A stretch of DNA of 64,000 nt from Algoriphagus limi (GCF_024919275.1 NZ_JANWGH010000001.1:1496296-1560295), one strand, 5' to 3'; shown: positions 17,281 through 25,670, counted from the first letter of the stretch. Translations and numbers: made by a program. Notes: generated from the sequence alone by a model not told the origin.

Positions 17281-17342
17281 ATGTTTTAAAAAATTCAGAT
17301 ATCAAAAGCTAAATCCTTGTTGAGTTGAGTATCCAGCTATTA

Positions 17343-17357
17343 GGGATTTGTAATCCC
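17343..17357. repeat. GATTTGTAATC palindromic unit, copy 1
   Basis: AGCTATTA then GGGATTTGTAATCCC then GAATCC. The same unit occurs at 17936-17956 with the stem changed but still paired (CAGGATT with AATCCTG). Together they bracket the two three-hairpin elements. Confidence 0.6.
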
Positions 17358-17380
17358 GAATCCTACATAAGGCTACATTT

Positions 17381-17508
17381 CCATCTTGCTGGCACTAATT
17401 CAACATTTCCAAACACAATAAGGTGCGCCAGCGCTGGAGATATTACCGATCATTATACCCCGGGTTAAAACCCGGGGCTATGGATATTTCGCTCCTACGG
17501 AGCTTTTT
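17381..17508 (+). repeat. Three-hairpin REP-like element, copy B
   Basis: The order is CCATCTTGCTGG (17381-17392), CCAGCGCTGG (17428-17437), the stem CCCCGGGTTAAAACCCGGGG (17458-17477) and the hairpin GCTCCTACGGAGC (17491-17503), then a T-run. It is non-coding, and related to 8460-8591 (opposite orientation) and 17659-17784 (same orientation). Confidence 0.78.
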
Positions 17509-17607
17509 AAGATTAGACCACTCCTAAATTAATTTAGCCAACGTGTGCGGTGGGCTGACGCAGCAGCTGGGTGCGCGTAAGCTATGTGGGCTGAAGCTTG
17601 GCTGCGT

Positions 17608-17637
17608 CTTGACTTTTTGATTCTTTTTTGTCAAGAA
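17608..17637. repeat. TCTTGAC/GTCAAGA long hairpin in repeat island
   Basis: GTCTTGACTTTTTGATTC is followed by TTTTTTGTCAAGAAAAAAG, giving a TCTTGAC...GTCAAGA stem with a T-rich loop. It sits between copies B and C of the three-hairpin element. Confidence 0.55.
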
Positions 17638-17658
17638 AAAAGAATGAAGAAATCGTTT

Positions 17659-17784
17659 CCATCTTGCTGGCTCTAATTTCCCATCTCCAAACAAAAAATC
17701 CTGCGCCAGCGCTGGTTTATTAGGCGCCTTTTATCCAGGGGTTGAAACCCCTGGCAATTAACATATCGCTCTTACGGAGCTTTT
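17659..17784 (+). repeat. Three-hairpin REP-like element, copy C
   Basis: The order is CCATCTTGCTGG (17659-17670), CCAGCGCTGG (17706-17715), the stem CCAGGGGTTGAAACCCCTGG (17735-17754) and GCTCTTACGGAGC (17768-17780). Block order and spacing match copy B, 278 bases upstream, while the central stem carries paired substitutions. Confidence 0.78.
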
Positions 17785-17935
17785 GGTGTTCGCTAGCTCT
17801 GCCACCGTTCATGCCTGCATTTGACACAGGCAGGTCTCCACAAACGGATTTCAAAAAAGTAATTGATAAGTGGTGAGTGAAGACACTCACCTCGGCAAGA
17901 GAGATAAGATCACCCAGAAAATAATGTCTAAGCTA

Positions 17936-17956
17936 TTCAGGATTTGCAATCCTGAA
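17936..17956. repeat. GATTTGCAATC palindromic unit, copy 2
   Basis: TTCAGGATTTGCAATCCTGAA is a perfect interrupted palindrome, preceded by AGCTA and followed by TCC as in copy 1 at 17343-17357. Confidence 0.6.
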
Positions 17957-18086
17957 TCCCATAATTGGAAATCTGCACCGATAACTATTTACATTTTACT
18001 TCTTACCCTCCCAATTCCGTATCAACGAAACTTTCCTTAAGCAAAAATTCCCCAAACCAATTATATTCGAAGCAAGTTAGTTGAGT

Positions 18087-18902
18087 ATGGAACAGTTTAT
18101 CTCCTATTTTGAAGATTTACCCGCCCTCTATAAGTTGATTTGGGTGGTGGCTTGTTTGGGCTTGGTTTGGACCTTGGAATTAGTTATCCCCCTAGTTCGG
18201 CATCAATACAATAAAATCAAGCATGACGGAATCAATCTGGTATTCCTTAGCATGTCCATGGTGATTAATGTGCTGGTTGGCGTGGCTACCGTGGGTGTTT
18301 TTTATTGGATCAGCACCTCCAAGGTAGGTTTGCTTCAGTGGGTAGAACTCCCCTTTTGGGCAGAGCTCCTAATCGCCGTGATGGCCCTTGACTTTTTTGC
18401 GCAGTATGTGGCGCATTACCTTTTACATCGGGTTCGATGGATGTGGAAATTCCACTTGGTTCACCACAGTGACACGAAGGTGGATGCTACCACAGGTACT
18501 AGACACCATCCCGGGGATTATTTCATCCGAGAGCTCTTCTCTATTGGGACTGTGATTATTTTCGGGATTCCGGTGGCCTTTTATGTCTTTTACCGAATCT
18601 GCACGGTATTCTTTACCTATGTGACTCACGCGAATATTGAATTGCCAAAGTGGATTGATAAGCCATTGAGCTTGGTCTTTATCACGCCTAATGTGCACAA
18701 GTTCCACCATCACTATGAGCGTCCTTGGACCGATACGAATTTTGGGAATATCTTCTCCATTTGGGACAGACTCTTTGGTACCTTCGTCTATGATGACACA
18801 AAGAAAATCCAATACGGAGTTGACGTCACCGACCCTTCAAAAGATGAGGACCTACGCTATCAGTTGGGTCTTCCCTTGAATAAAAACATAAAAACAGATT
18901 AA
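18087..18902 (+). CDS. Sterol desaturase / fatty acid hydroxylase superfamily protein
   Basis: A 271-residue membrane di-iron oxygenase-like protein with four or five hydrophobic segments. The histidine clusters of the superfamily are visible: HYLLH (HxxxH), HLVHHSD (HxxHH), the TRHHPGD region, and near the C-terminus HKFHHHYE. These ligate a di-iron centre that hydroxylates or desaturates lipids such as sterols, carotenoids or fatty acids. The substrate is unknown. The frame is also open from a TTG two codons upstream, but the ATG at 18087 is taken. It converges on the aminotransferase gene, with a bidirectional terminator between them. Confidence 0.88.
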   Translation: MEQFISYFEDLPALYKLIWVVACLGLVWTLELVIPLVRHQYNKIKHDGINLVFLSMSMVINVLVGVATVGVFYWISTSKVGLLQWVELPFWAELLIAVMALDFFAQYVAHYLLHRVRWMWKFHLVHHSDTKVDATTGTRHHPGDYFIRELFSIGTVIIFGIPVAFYVFYRICTVFFTYVTHANIELPKWIDKPLSLVFITPNVHKFHHHYERPWTDTNFGNIFSIWDRLFGTFVYDDTKKIQYGVDVTDPSKDEDLRYQLGLPLNKNIKTD

Positions 18903-18925
18903 TTAACTTAACACAACTCTCTATC

Positions 18926-18957
18926 AAACTCCTCGGGAAAAATCTCGGGGAGTTTTT
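18926..18957. terminator. Bidirectional terminator between convergent genes
   Basis: AAACTCCTCGGG and CTCGGGGAGTTT form a stem with T-runs on the + side and A-rich flank on the other. It lies between the stop of the desaturase-like gene (18902) and that of the aminotransferase gene (18958). Confidence 0.82.
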
Positions 18958-20052
18958 TTAGGACTTTTTGGTAAAAAATGATTTGATCGCTTCAGTAATC
19001 TTCTCCACTTCCTCCTCTTTTAGCCAAGGATTCAAAGGCAAGGAAAGTCCTTGATTGGCAAGAGTCCGAGCATTCGAAAAATCTCCCTCCATATAATACG
19101 GCTCCATATCAGGAATGATCTGCGGATAATGAATGGCTGTTCCTATTCCATGTTCTGCCAAAAACTCCCTGAGCTCATTTCTCTTGTCAGATTTCACCAC
19201 AAAAAGATGAGCATTGTGATTGGATTCCATCAGGCCTTGAGGCAATTCCGAGCCTTCTATGTCCGACAATTCCTCCAAATAAATCTTGGCCAAGGATTTC
19301 CGTTTCTGCTGTTGCTTTTCAAAATCCTCCAGCATCACGGTAAGAAAAGCAGCCTGAAGTGTATCGATTCGGCTATTCCGTCCTACGAGCATATGCTCAT
19401 CGCGCTTAGGTTGCCCATGATTGCTAAGGAGGCGGATTTTTTCAGCTAACCTCTCATCTTGAGTCAGGCACATGCCCGCTTCTCCTAGGGCACCTAGATT
19501 TTTGGTGGGATAAAAACTCAGGCAACCCACGGAACCCCAAATTCCGGCAGCTTTTCCATCCTGAAAAGCTCCAAAAGCTTGGGCAGCATCTTCGATGACT
19601 GAAATCCCTTTGATTCGGGCTACTTCAGCCAAAGCATTCATATCCACCATCCTTCCATACAAATGAACAGGGATCACGGCATTAGTTTTTGGGGTAATCG
19701 CCTCCACCCAATCCGATCGAAGGAGTCCATTTACATCTGTATCCCAGAATATAGGTTTGGCTCCCACCATTCGAACAGCCTCAGCCGTACTTACCCAGGT
19801 CAAAGCCGGTACAATCACCTCATCCCCTTCTCCAATCTCCAAAGCCCGAAGGGCCAGTTCCAAGGCATCGGTTCCATTGGCACAGGGGATGGCATAAAGA
19901 GAATTGAGTTTTTGTTGGATAGTCTTCTCCAAAATCTGAACCTCCTCTCCACCGGAGAAAATGCCTTTTTCCAAGACTTGGGAAAACTTCATTCGAAGTC
20001 TTTCCTGAAGATCTGAATCCATGCGACTGAGATCAAGAAATGGAATCTGCAT
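18958..20052 (-). CDS. DegT/DnrJ/EryC1/StrS-family PLP-dependent aminotransferase
   Basis: A 364-residue sugar-nucleotide aminotransferase of the fold-type I SMAT family. The start MQIPFLDLSR is the family's N-terminal signature. The PLP-binding Asp155 lies in VIEDAAQAFGA, and the PLP-linking lysine is Lys184 in FYPTKNLGALGEAG. Such enzymes transaminate keto-sugars attached to UDP or dTDP, using glutamate, for lipopolysaccharide or glycoprotein glycans. The exact sugar is unknown. It overlaps the upstream glycosyltransferase gene by 20 bases on the same strand, so the two form a translationally coupled pair, probably for one surface glycan. Confidence 0.92.
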   Translation of the reverse strand: MQIPFLDLSRMDSDLQERLRMKFSQVLEKGIFSGGEEVQILEKTIQQKLNSLYAIPCANGTDALELALRALEIGEGDEVIVPALTWVSTAEAVRMVGAKPIFWDTDVNGLLRSDWVEAITPKTNAVIPVHLYGRMVDMNALAEVARIKGISVIEDAAQAFGAFQDGKAAGIWGSVGCLSFYPTKNLGALGEAGMCLTQDERLAEKIRLLSNHGQPKRDEHMLVGRNSRIDTLQAAFLTVMLEDFEKQQQKRKSLAKIYLEELSDIEGSELPQGLMESNHNAHLFVVKSDKRNELREFLAEHGIGTAIHYPQIIPDMEPYYMEGDFSNARTLANQGLSLPLNPWLKEEEVEKITEAIKSFFTKKS

Positions 20053-21322
20053 CGAGAATCTGGGCTAAGTGTTCACAAATCGCTTTTCTTGAAAATTGGG
20101 AAATTTGAGCGGAAGGCTGATTGAATGCTTCTTTATTTACCCATTTTCGCAATACTGCTCGAATTTGATCTCCATCTCCATAAGAGAGCACCTGCCCTGC
20201 TCCACTTTCCTTAAGAATTTGAGCAGAGTCTCCATTCGGATCTCCCAATGCCAATACAGGAACACCGGTTGACATGTATTCGAATAGCTTGCCCGGAATA
20301 TTTCCCTGAGCGTTTTTGGTATCCGTCAAAATCAGAAGAAGTAAATCTGCTTTTGCATAAAAGCCAAAAACCTCCTGATGGGTGACATATCCAGGAAAAT
20401 CAACTGCTTTGGAAAGCCAGGTATCCTTTGCCACAAAATCCCTTACCTGCTCACTTACCTTCCCTACAAAAGTCAGGAGGATATTATTGCTGGATTTTTC
20501 GAATTCGGCTTTTAAGGCTTCCAAAAATGGAATGGGATTACGTATCGAGTCGATTACTCCCGTGTAAACGATATGAAATTCCTCTGCAGATCTTTTCTTG
20601 GCCTGAAACCCTTCAGGAATATCATCCGGATCAAAACCATTGGTGATTAGGTCTATTTTCCGATTTCCAATTTTGGATAAATCCCGTTGGAAGGTAGGAG
20701 AAATCGTCATGACTCGATCGGCCTTTTCCAAGACCTCCTGTTCCAATCGCTGATGCTTCTTTCGAACAGAAGAAGTCATAGGCAGTGTATCTAAAAACTC
20801 CCATTCCGACCAAGGGTCACGGAAATCTGCAATCCAATAAATTCCGGTTTTCTCCTTCAGTGCTTTCCCAATCAAATGCATGGAATGAGGTGGCCCTGTA
20901 GTAATAATGGCATCAAACTGACTGGATTTCAACAGGTCTAATAGAAATTTCACAGAAGGTTTCACCCAAAAGACACGGGGATCGGGAACCATAAAATTAG
21001 CTCGAATCCAGACCGCAGCCTTTTCCAAAAGGCTCATTTCCTTTTGCTCCAAAATGCGGGCAGGATGGGTTTTCTTTTTTCCTCTCAATTTCCCCAACAC
21101 CCCATAAGGCTCCCAAATGGGAAATTTGATCACCTCTAAATCAGGGCTTATCTCCTTCTCCAAGGAAGGGTCTTGAATATCGAAATCAGGGTTTTCGGGA
21201 GTAAAAATCACGGGTTCCCAACCGAATTCAGGAAGATACTTGGCAAACTTCAGCCAGCGCTGCACACCAGAACCTCCACTCGGCGGCCAATAATAGGTAA
21301 TAATCAAAACCCGTTTTTTCAT
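20033..21322 (-). CDS. Family 4-like glycosyltransferase
   Basis: A 429-residue GT-B fold enzyme. The N-terminal Rossmann domain begins KKRVLIITYYWPPSGGSGVQR, with the glycine-rich acceptor loop. The C-terminal donor domain begins near FHIVYTGVIDSIRNP, and the sugar-nucleotide region is LFEYMSTGVPVLALGDPNG (a variant of the EX7E motif with E in LFEYMSTG). No signal peptide is seen, so it acts in the cytoplasm at the inner membrane. It precedes the DegT-family aminotransferase in a two-gene operon and likely transfers the amino sugar or a related unit; that link is inferred from position. Confidence 0.88.
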   Translation of the reverse strand: MKKRVLIITYYWPPSGGSGVQRWLKFAKYLPEFGWEPVIFTPENPDFDIQDPSLEKEISPDLEVIKFPIWEPYGVLGKLRGKKKTHPARILEQKEMSLLEKAAVWIRANFMVPDPRVFWVKPSVKFLLDLLKSSQFDAIITTGPPHSMHLIGKALKEKTGIYWIADFRDPWSEWEFLDTLPMTSSVRKKHQRLEQEVLEKADRVMTISPTFQRDLSKIGNRKIDLITNGFDPDDIPEGFQAKKRSAEEFHIVYTGVIDSIRNPIPFLEALKAEFEKSSNNILLTFVGKVSEQVRDFVAKDTWLSKAVDFPGYVTHQEVFGFYAKADLLLLILTDTKNAQGNIPGKLFEYMSTGVPVLALGDPNGDSAQILKESGAGQVLSYGDGDQIRAVLRKWVNKEAFNQPSAQISQFSRKAICEHLAQILDADSIS

Positions 21323-21647
21323 TCTTGTACAAAGTACTAGTTAGCGGGCAGAAAGTGCAAATGGGGGATTTAAAAATTGAAAGATTGGTTGATAGTGGTA
21401 AAGTTGGAAAGCTATAGGTGATTCTTCAATATTCATCATTCTGCGTTCGACATTCATTATTTCTTCTCAAATCAGGAAACCCTCCAAGTGTTTTTATTTT
21501 TCTGATGACGATTTATAAAAATTCTGCCAATTAAAGGAATACCAATCCATTGGAGTGTTCTTAAACCATCCATCGTAAATCGTAAATAAAAAAGGGAAAG
21601 TCTCCTTTCCCCTTTTCGTACTTCGTATCTCTAATTTCGTTTTTCCC
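21323..21647. other. Intergenic repeat island
   Basis: About 325 bases between the glycosyltransferase start and the end of icd. They contain GGTAAAGTTGGAAAG-like sequence (about 21395-21413), ATTCATCATTCTGCGTTCGACATTCATTATT-type strings (about 21430-21462) and the second 85-bp inverted-repeat element (21475-21560), followed by GTAAATCGTAAAT repeats. The same set and relative order, inverted, is seen at 8220-8400. No gene was found. Confidence 0.7.
21475..21560. repeat. MITE-like 85-bp inverted-repeat element, copy 2
   Basis: The ends are GGAAACCCTCCAAGTG and CCATTGGAGTGTTC. The reverse complement aligns along its whole length with 8273-8357: ATTGGTATTCC, TTTTTA, CATCAGAAAAA and CTTGGAGGGTTTC are shared blocks. 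The inverted repeat is less perfect than in copy 1. Confidence 0.65.
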
Positions 21648-23102
21648 TTATTCTCCTTGAGCAAGTGAGTAGCCTCTCTGTCCGTCGAAGGTATAAAGAT
21701 GCTCAGTCTTGATAAAGTCAAAGCCCAAGTCCTGGATTTGCTTCAATAGATCCAAAACGTGATCGTGTGAAATAACTTTTTGATCAGCAGTCTTGAATCG
21801 GCATCTCCAGTGATCAGTACAGAAAGTTTCTTTCAAACCTTCTGGGAATACTTTCACCCCTCGGTTGGTGATCAGGTGTAATTGCAATCCATCTGCATTG
21901 GCTTTTCGCAAGCGCTCACCAATGATATTTGGATTTCTTCCGTCCTCATCCCAGTCAATAAACACGTCCACTCCAACCAATTCTTTTTTCTGCTTAGCTT
22001 TTGGCTTCAGTTTAATGTTCATTGGCTCGGTAGCATCTTCTCCGAATACCGCTGGAGTCATTTTCTCAGGCCTCTGTCCCAATCGCTCTATTACCGCGTC
22101 AGCAAATTCCTTGGTAGAAGCTTTCTTAGAAGAAAGTCCTTCTTGATAAATATCTCCGGTATGGATTCCATCCTCCAAAGTTTTCATCCAAGCGTTGGAG
22201 ATTTTCTCTGCTACCTCTGGCTGTCCGATGTGAACCAACATCATGATGGCTCCATTCAACAATCCAGATGGATTGGCGATACCTATTCCAGCGATATCTG
22301 GTGCAGAACCGTGAATCGCTTCGAACATAGCTACTTCTTCACCAACGTTAGCAGAACCTCCAAGTCCTACAGAACCAGTCACCTGAGCAGCTACGTCAGA
22401 AATGATATCACCATAAAGGTTAAGAGTAACGACTACGTCGAATGTTTCTGGTCGGTCAGCGATCAACGCAGTACCGATATCGATGATTTTGTGATCCGCT
22501 TGAATCTCTGGGTATTCCTTCGCGATCTCATCAAATTTCTTATGGAAAAGACCATCAGCCAACTTCATGATATTGTCCTTGGTCATACAGGTCACCTTCT
22601 TTCTGCCATATTTCTTAGCATACTCAAAAGCATAGCGGATGATTTTTTCAGAACCTGGCTCAGAGATCAATTTCAAAGTCTGATAAACTTCCTGAGTTTG
22701 TCTGTGCTCGATTCCTGCATACAAGTCCTCCTCATTTTCCCTAATGATCACCATGTCGGTTTTTGGGAAATTGGTTTTCACGAACGGAGAGAAAGCCTTA
22801 CAAGGTCTTACGTTTGCATAAAGACCGAAAGATTTTCTGGTTGTTACATTTAGGGACTTAAAACCTCCTCCCTGAGGAGTGGTGATAGGAGACTTCAAAA
22901 AGACTTTGGTTTCACGTAGAGAATCGATCGCCTTTGGCTCCATTCCAGAGGAAATTCCTTTGAGATAAACCTTTTCGCCGATCTCAATTACATCATATTC
23001 TAATTGCGCACCAGCAGCATCCAGAATGCGAAGCGTGGCTTCCATGATTTCAGGACCGATTCCATCCCCGTAGGCTACGGTAATCTTTCTTTTTGAAGAC
23101 AT
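21648..23102 (-). CDS. icd: NADP-dependent isocitrate dehydrogenase, long (Thermus-like) form
   Basis: Oxidatively decarboxylates isocitrate to 2-oxoglutarate in the TCA cycle. The 484-residue protein opens with TVAYGDGIGPEIM, has the substrate-binding block RKSFGLYANVRPCKAF, the metal-binding Asp region NLYGDIISDVAAQ and the cofactor loop HGSAPDIAGIGIANPSG. It is ~140 residues longer than short isocitrate or isopropylmalate dehydrogenases, because of a C-terminal extension (from about residue 370, KQKKELVGVDVFIDWDED...), as in the Thermus-type enzyme. That resemblance favours isocitrate and NADP, but cofactor use is an inference. It appears monocistronic, with a promoter -7 element 34 bases upstream. 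Confidence 0.92.
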   Translation of the reverse strand: MSSKRKITVAYGDGIGPEIMEATLRILDAAGAQLEYDVIEIGEKVYLKGISSGMEPKAIDSLRETKVFLKSPITTPQGGGFKSLNVTTRKSFGLYANVRPCKAFSPFVKTNFPKTDMVIIRENEEDLYAGIEHRQTQEVYQTLKLISEPGSEKIIRYAFEYAKKYGRKKVTCMTKDNIMKLADGLFHKKFDEIAKEYPEIQADHKIIDIGTALIADRPETFDVVVTLNLYGDIISDVAAQVTGSVGLGGSANVGEEVAMFEAIHGSAPDIAGIGIANPSGLLNGAIMMLVHIGQPEVAEKISNAWMKTLEDGIHTGDIYQEGLSSKKASTKEFADAVIERLGQRPEKMTPAVFGEDATEPMNIKLKPKAKQKKELVGVDVFIDWDEDGRNPNIIGERLRKANADGLQLHLITNRGVKVFPEGLKETFCTDHWRCRFKTADQKVISHDHVLDLLKQIQDLGFDFIKTEHLYTFDGQRGYSLAQGE

Positions 23103-23135
23103 ATATTTTGAGGTTTAGTTTAAAATTTGATGCTG

Positions 23136-23143
23136 CAAAAGTA
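23136..23143 (-). promoter_or_regulatory. Bacteroidota -7 promoter element for icd
   Basis: On the - strand this reads TACTTTTG followed by CA, matching the TAnnTTTG consensus used by the main Bacteroidota sigma factor. No matching TTTG is visible at the expected -33 distance, so support comes from the -7 element and its position 34 bases before the icd start. Confidence 0.5.
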
Positions 23144-23250
23144 AGGAAAAAATACTGGACAGAGGCCCGAAAATCATTAAATTGAACTAATGGATGTCAT
23201 TAGAATTTGTTTGAATCCCAAGAATGAAATTGTATTTTTCAAAGTATGAA

Positions 23251-23281
23251 TTTGGGATTGAATGCCCTAGACGTATATTTG
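23251..23281 (+). promoter_or_regulatory. Bacteroidota-type promoter for enoyl-CoA hydratase gene
   Basis: TTTG (23251-23254), 19 bases, then TATATTTG (23274-23281), a full match to the TTTG/TAnnTTTG consensus at normal spacing. The start codon is 22 bases downstream, so the 5' leader is short. Confidence 0.75.
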
Positions 23282-23303
23282 TTTCGAACAGAAATTAATT
23301 CCT

Positions 23304-24089
23304 ATGGACAGTTTTCTAAATATTCTGACTGAACAAAAAGAAGGAGTACTCTACCTTACTATCAACCGGGAAGACAAAATGAACGCTTTGAATTTCGCCA
23401 CATTGGAGGAATTGAGGGAGATTTTTGACCGGGTGATGGAAGATAGAGCCATCAAAGCTGTGATCATCACTGGAGCTGGTGAAAAGGCTTTTGTGGCTGG
23501 TGCAGATATCCGGGAAATTGCCGAATTGAACGAGGTGAATGCCCGAAAATTTGCTGAAAATGGTCAGGAGATTTTTTCTGTGATTGAAAACTGTCAAAAG
23601 CCGGTTATCGCCGTCACCAATGGATTTACCCTTGGAGGAGGTTGTGAATTGGCGATGGCTTGTCATATGAGAGTGGCCACTTCCAACGCAAAATTTGGAC
23701 AGCCGGAAGTAAACCTTGGAATTATTCCGGGCTATGGAGGTACACAGCGTTTGACCATATTAGTAGGACGAGGAAAAGCCAATGAACTCATGATGACAGG
23801 AGATATGATCGGCGCGGAAGAAGCTTTGAGCTTGGGATTAGTTAATCACGTCCTCCCTACCAAAGCAGAAGCAATGGCTAAGGCTGAGGAAATCATCCAT
23901 AAAATCATGTCTAAGGCGCCTTTGGCTATTGGAATGATCGTAGATTGTGTGAATGCAGTCTATCTTTCTGAAGAAAACGGCTACCAAACCGAAGCAAATA
24001 GCTTTGCACGTTGTGTGAAATCCGGAGATTACAAAGAAGGAACTTCAGCGTTTTTGGAAAAGCGCAAACCGATTTTCAAGGGAGAATAA
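23304..24089 (+). CDS. Enoyl-CoA hydratase/isomerase family protein
   Basis: A 261-residue crotonase-fold enzyme; the likely reaction is hydration of trans-2-enoyl-CoA to 3-hydroxyacyl-CoA in beta-oxidation. The oxyanion-hole loops are AFVAGADIREI and GFTLGGGCELAMAC. Both catalytic glutamates of classical hydratases are present: Glu115 (GGGCELA) and Glu135 (FGQPEVNLGIIPG). The length is standard, and no fused dehydrogenase domain is present. It has its own promoter and lies 15 bases before the flippase gene, so the two may be cotranscribed, although they have no obvious shared role. Confidence 0.93.
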   Translation: MDSFLNILTEQKEGVLYLTINREDKMNALNFATLEELREIFDRVMEDRAIKAVIITGAGEKAFVAGADIREIAELNEVNARKFAENGQEIFSVIENCQKPVIAVTNGFTLGGGCELAMACHMRVATSNAKFGQPEVNLGIIPGYGGTQRLTILVGRGKANELMMTGDMIGAEEALSLGLVNHVLPTKAEAMAKAEEIIHKIMSKAPLAIGMIVDCVNAVYLSEENGYQTEANSFARCVKSGDYKEGTSAFLEKRKPIFKGE

Positions 24090-24104
24090 AGGGGTTCCCA
24101 TTCC

Positions 24105-25604
24105 ATGAGCAACCTCAAAAAACTTGCCGGCCAAACTGCCATTTATGGGCTCAGTAGTATCCTTGGCCGGTCTATCAACTTTTTACTGATTATTGTTTAC
24201 ACGGCCTACCTCAGCAAAAATGCTTTGGGAGCCTTTACGGGTATATATGCCCTGATTGGATTTTTGAATATCATATTTACCTATGGCATGGAAACCAGCT
24301 TTTTCCGCTTTGCCACGGGTAAAAACCTTTCTCCTCAGCGAGTTTACAATAATACCCAAAGCCTGCTAATAACTTCCAGTCTTCTCTTGGGTTCGGGTAC
24401 TTTCCTGCTCGCACCTCTTTTGGCGGAATGGATGAATTATCCCGGACAGGAATATTTATTCCGTTGGGTAGCGCTGATTTTGACATTCGATGCGATTTTG
24501 GCAATTCCATTCGCTAAACTTCGATTGGAAAATAAGGCGGTAACTTTCGCAATAGCCAAGCTCACCAATATCACCTTGAATGTTGGCTTCAACCTGATTC
24601 TGATCATCGGTTTCCCGGTTTGGATTGAAAATGGAGTAATTCCCGAAGGCTTTTTAGGTTATCGATTGGATTGGGGAGTTGAATACATCCTTCTCGCCAA
24701 CTTACTGGCTAATGGTCTTATTATTCCCTTGGTTTGGTGGAAAGCAGGTTTCATTTCATTCAAGCTAGAAAAAAGCATTCTCCAACCCATGTGGCGCTAT
24801 TCCCTTCCCCTGCTTTTTATGGGATTGGCGGGAGTGACCAACGAACTCATTTCCCGACTCTTGTTTGAATACGTGCTTCCTGAAGGATTTTATCCGGGAT
24901 TAGATAGTCGGGCAGCTGCAGGGGTTTTTGGAGCAAACTTTAAGTTAGCAATCTTGATGAACTTGGTGATCCAGGCTTTTAAATATGCAGCTGAGCCTTT
25001 CTTCTTCAGGGAATCAGAGAATAAAAATTCACCCCAACTTTATGCCAGAGTGATGCATGCTTTTATTATTTTCTGTGCATTTCTAATGATTGCCATTTCG
25101 GTTAATCTGAATTGGCTGGGACCACTATTCCTTCGAAGTGAGGGATATGCAGATGGACTTTATATCGTTCCGGTTTTGTTGATGGGCTATCTTTTGTTGG
25201 GGGTTTATTTTAATCTGTCCATTTGGTTTAAGATCACCGATAAAACTCAATACAGCTTTTGGATCACCTTAATTGGAGCAATCGTAAGTATTGCGGTTGT
25301 CATTTTCCTGGTGCCGGTTTATGGTTACATGGGAGCAGCACTGAGTACACTTGCCTGCTATTTGGTAATGTCCGTTGTCTGCTTCCATTTTGGACAGCGA
25401 TTTTATCCCATTCCCTATCAAACAGGAAAAGACATCTTCTACCTTTTGGTTGCTTTTGGGCTGAGCTATTTGGGATTTTATTGGAATCCCGAAAATGAGA
25501 TTTTGGGACTTTTCCTGAAAAACGCAGTACTGATTCCTTTTGTAGCTTTATTTTTCCTGATGGAGAAAAAAGAAATCCAAGATTATCTTTCTAAAAAGCG
25601 TTAA
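24105..25604 (+). CDS. Polysaccharide/lipid-linked oligosaccharide flippase (MOP superfamily)
   Basis: A 499-residue membrane protein with about 14 hydrophobic segments and the N-terminal start LKKLAGQTAIYGLSSILGRSINFLLIIVYT, typical of Wzx-like polysaccharide transport proteins. Such proteins move lipid-linked glycans from the cytoplasmic to the periplasmic face of the inner membrane. The glycan is unknown and no glycosyltransferase is adjacent, though envelope genes follow. A short hairpin (25606-25627) follows the stop. Confidence 0.88.
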   Translation: MSNLKKLAGQTAIYGLSSILGRSINFLLIIVYTAYLSKNALGAFTGIYALIGFLNIIFTYGMETSFFRFATGKNLSPQRVYNNTQSLLITSSLLLGSGTFLLAPLLAEWMNYPGQEYLFRWVALILTFDAILAIPFAKLRLENKAVTFAIAKLTNITLNVGFNLILIIGFPVWIENGVIPEGFLGYRLDWGVEYILLANLLANGLIIPLVWWKAGFISFKLEKSILQPMWRYSLPLLFMGLAGVTNELISRLLFEYVLPEGFYPGLDSRAAAGVFGANFKLAILMNLVIQAFKYAAEPFFFRESENKNSPQLYARVMHAFIIFCAFLMIAISVNLNWLGPLFLRSEGYADGLYIVPVLLMGYLLLGVYFNLSIWFKITDKTQYSFWITLIGAIVSIAVVIFLVPVYGYMGAALSTLACYLVMSVVCFHFGQRFYPIPYQTGKDIFYLLVAFGLSYLGFYWNPENEILGLFLKNAVLIPFVALFFLMEKKEIQDYLSKKR

Positions 25605-25605
25605 A

Positions 25606-25627
25606 TGCTGGGATGATTTGCCCAGCA
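25606..25627 (+). terminator. Possible terminator or attenuator hairpin
   Basis: TGCTGGG pairs with CCCAGCA, with an 8-base loop, immediately after the flippase stop codon. There is only a weak T-tract (GTTCTTTT), so termination may be partial. Confidence 0.45.
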
Positions 25628-25670
25628 AAGCTGTTCTTTTGCAAAACAATTCCTTTTGAGAAAAGGCATT

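Larger units (their letters stand above)
17284..18086. other. Repeat-rich intergenic island, no gene
   Basis: About 800 bases contain, in order, an interrupted palindrome GGGATTTGTAATCCC (17343-17357), two copies of the three-hairpin element (17381-17508 and 17659-17784) separated by ~150 bases with a long T/A-rich hairpin (17608-17637), a GCCTGC/GGCAGG stem (about 17813-17834) and a second GATTTGCAATC palindrome (17936-17956). No open frame with coding character was found. Confidence 0.75.

Noticed and set aside
21882..22853. 323-codon open frame on the + strand opposite icd
   Set aside because: It lies wholly antisense to a well-supported isocitrate dehydrogenase gene. The translation is Ser/Phe/His-rich with no family features, as expected of a shadow frame.
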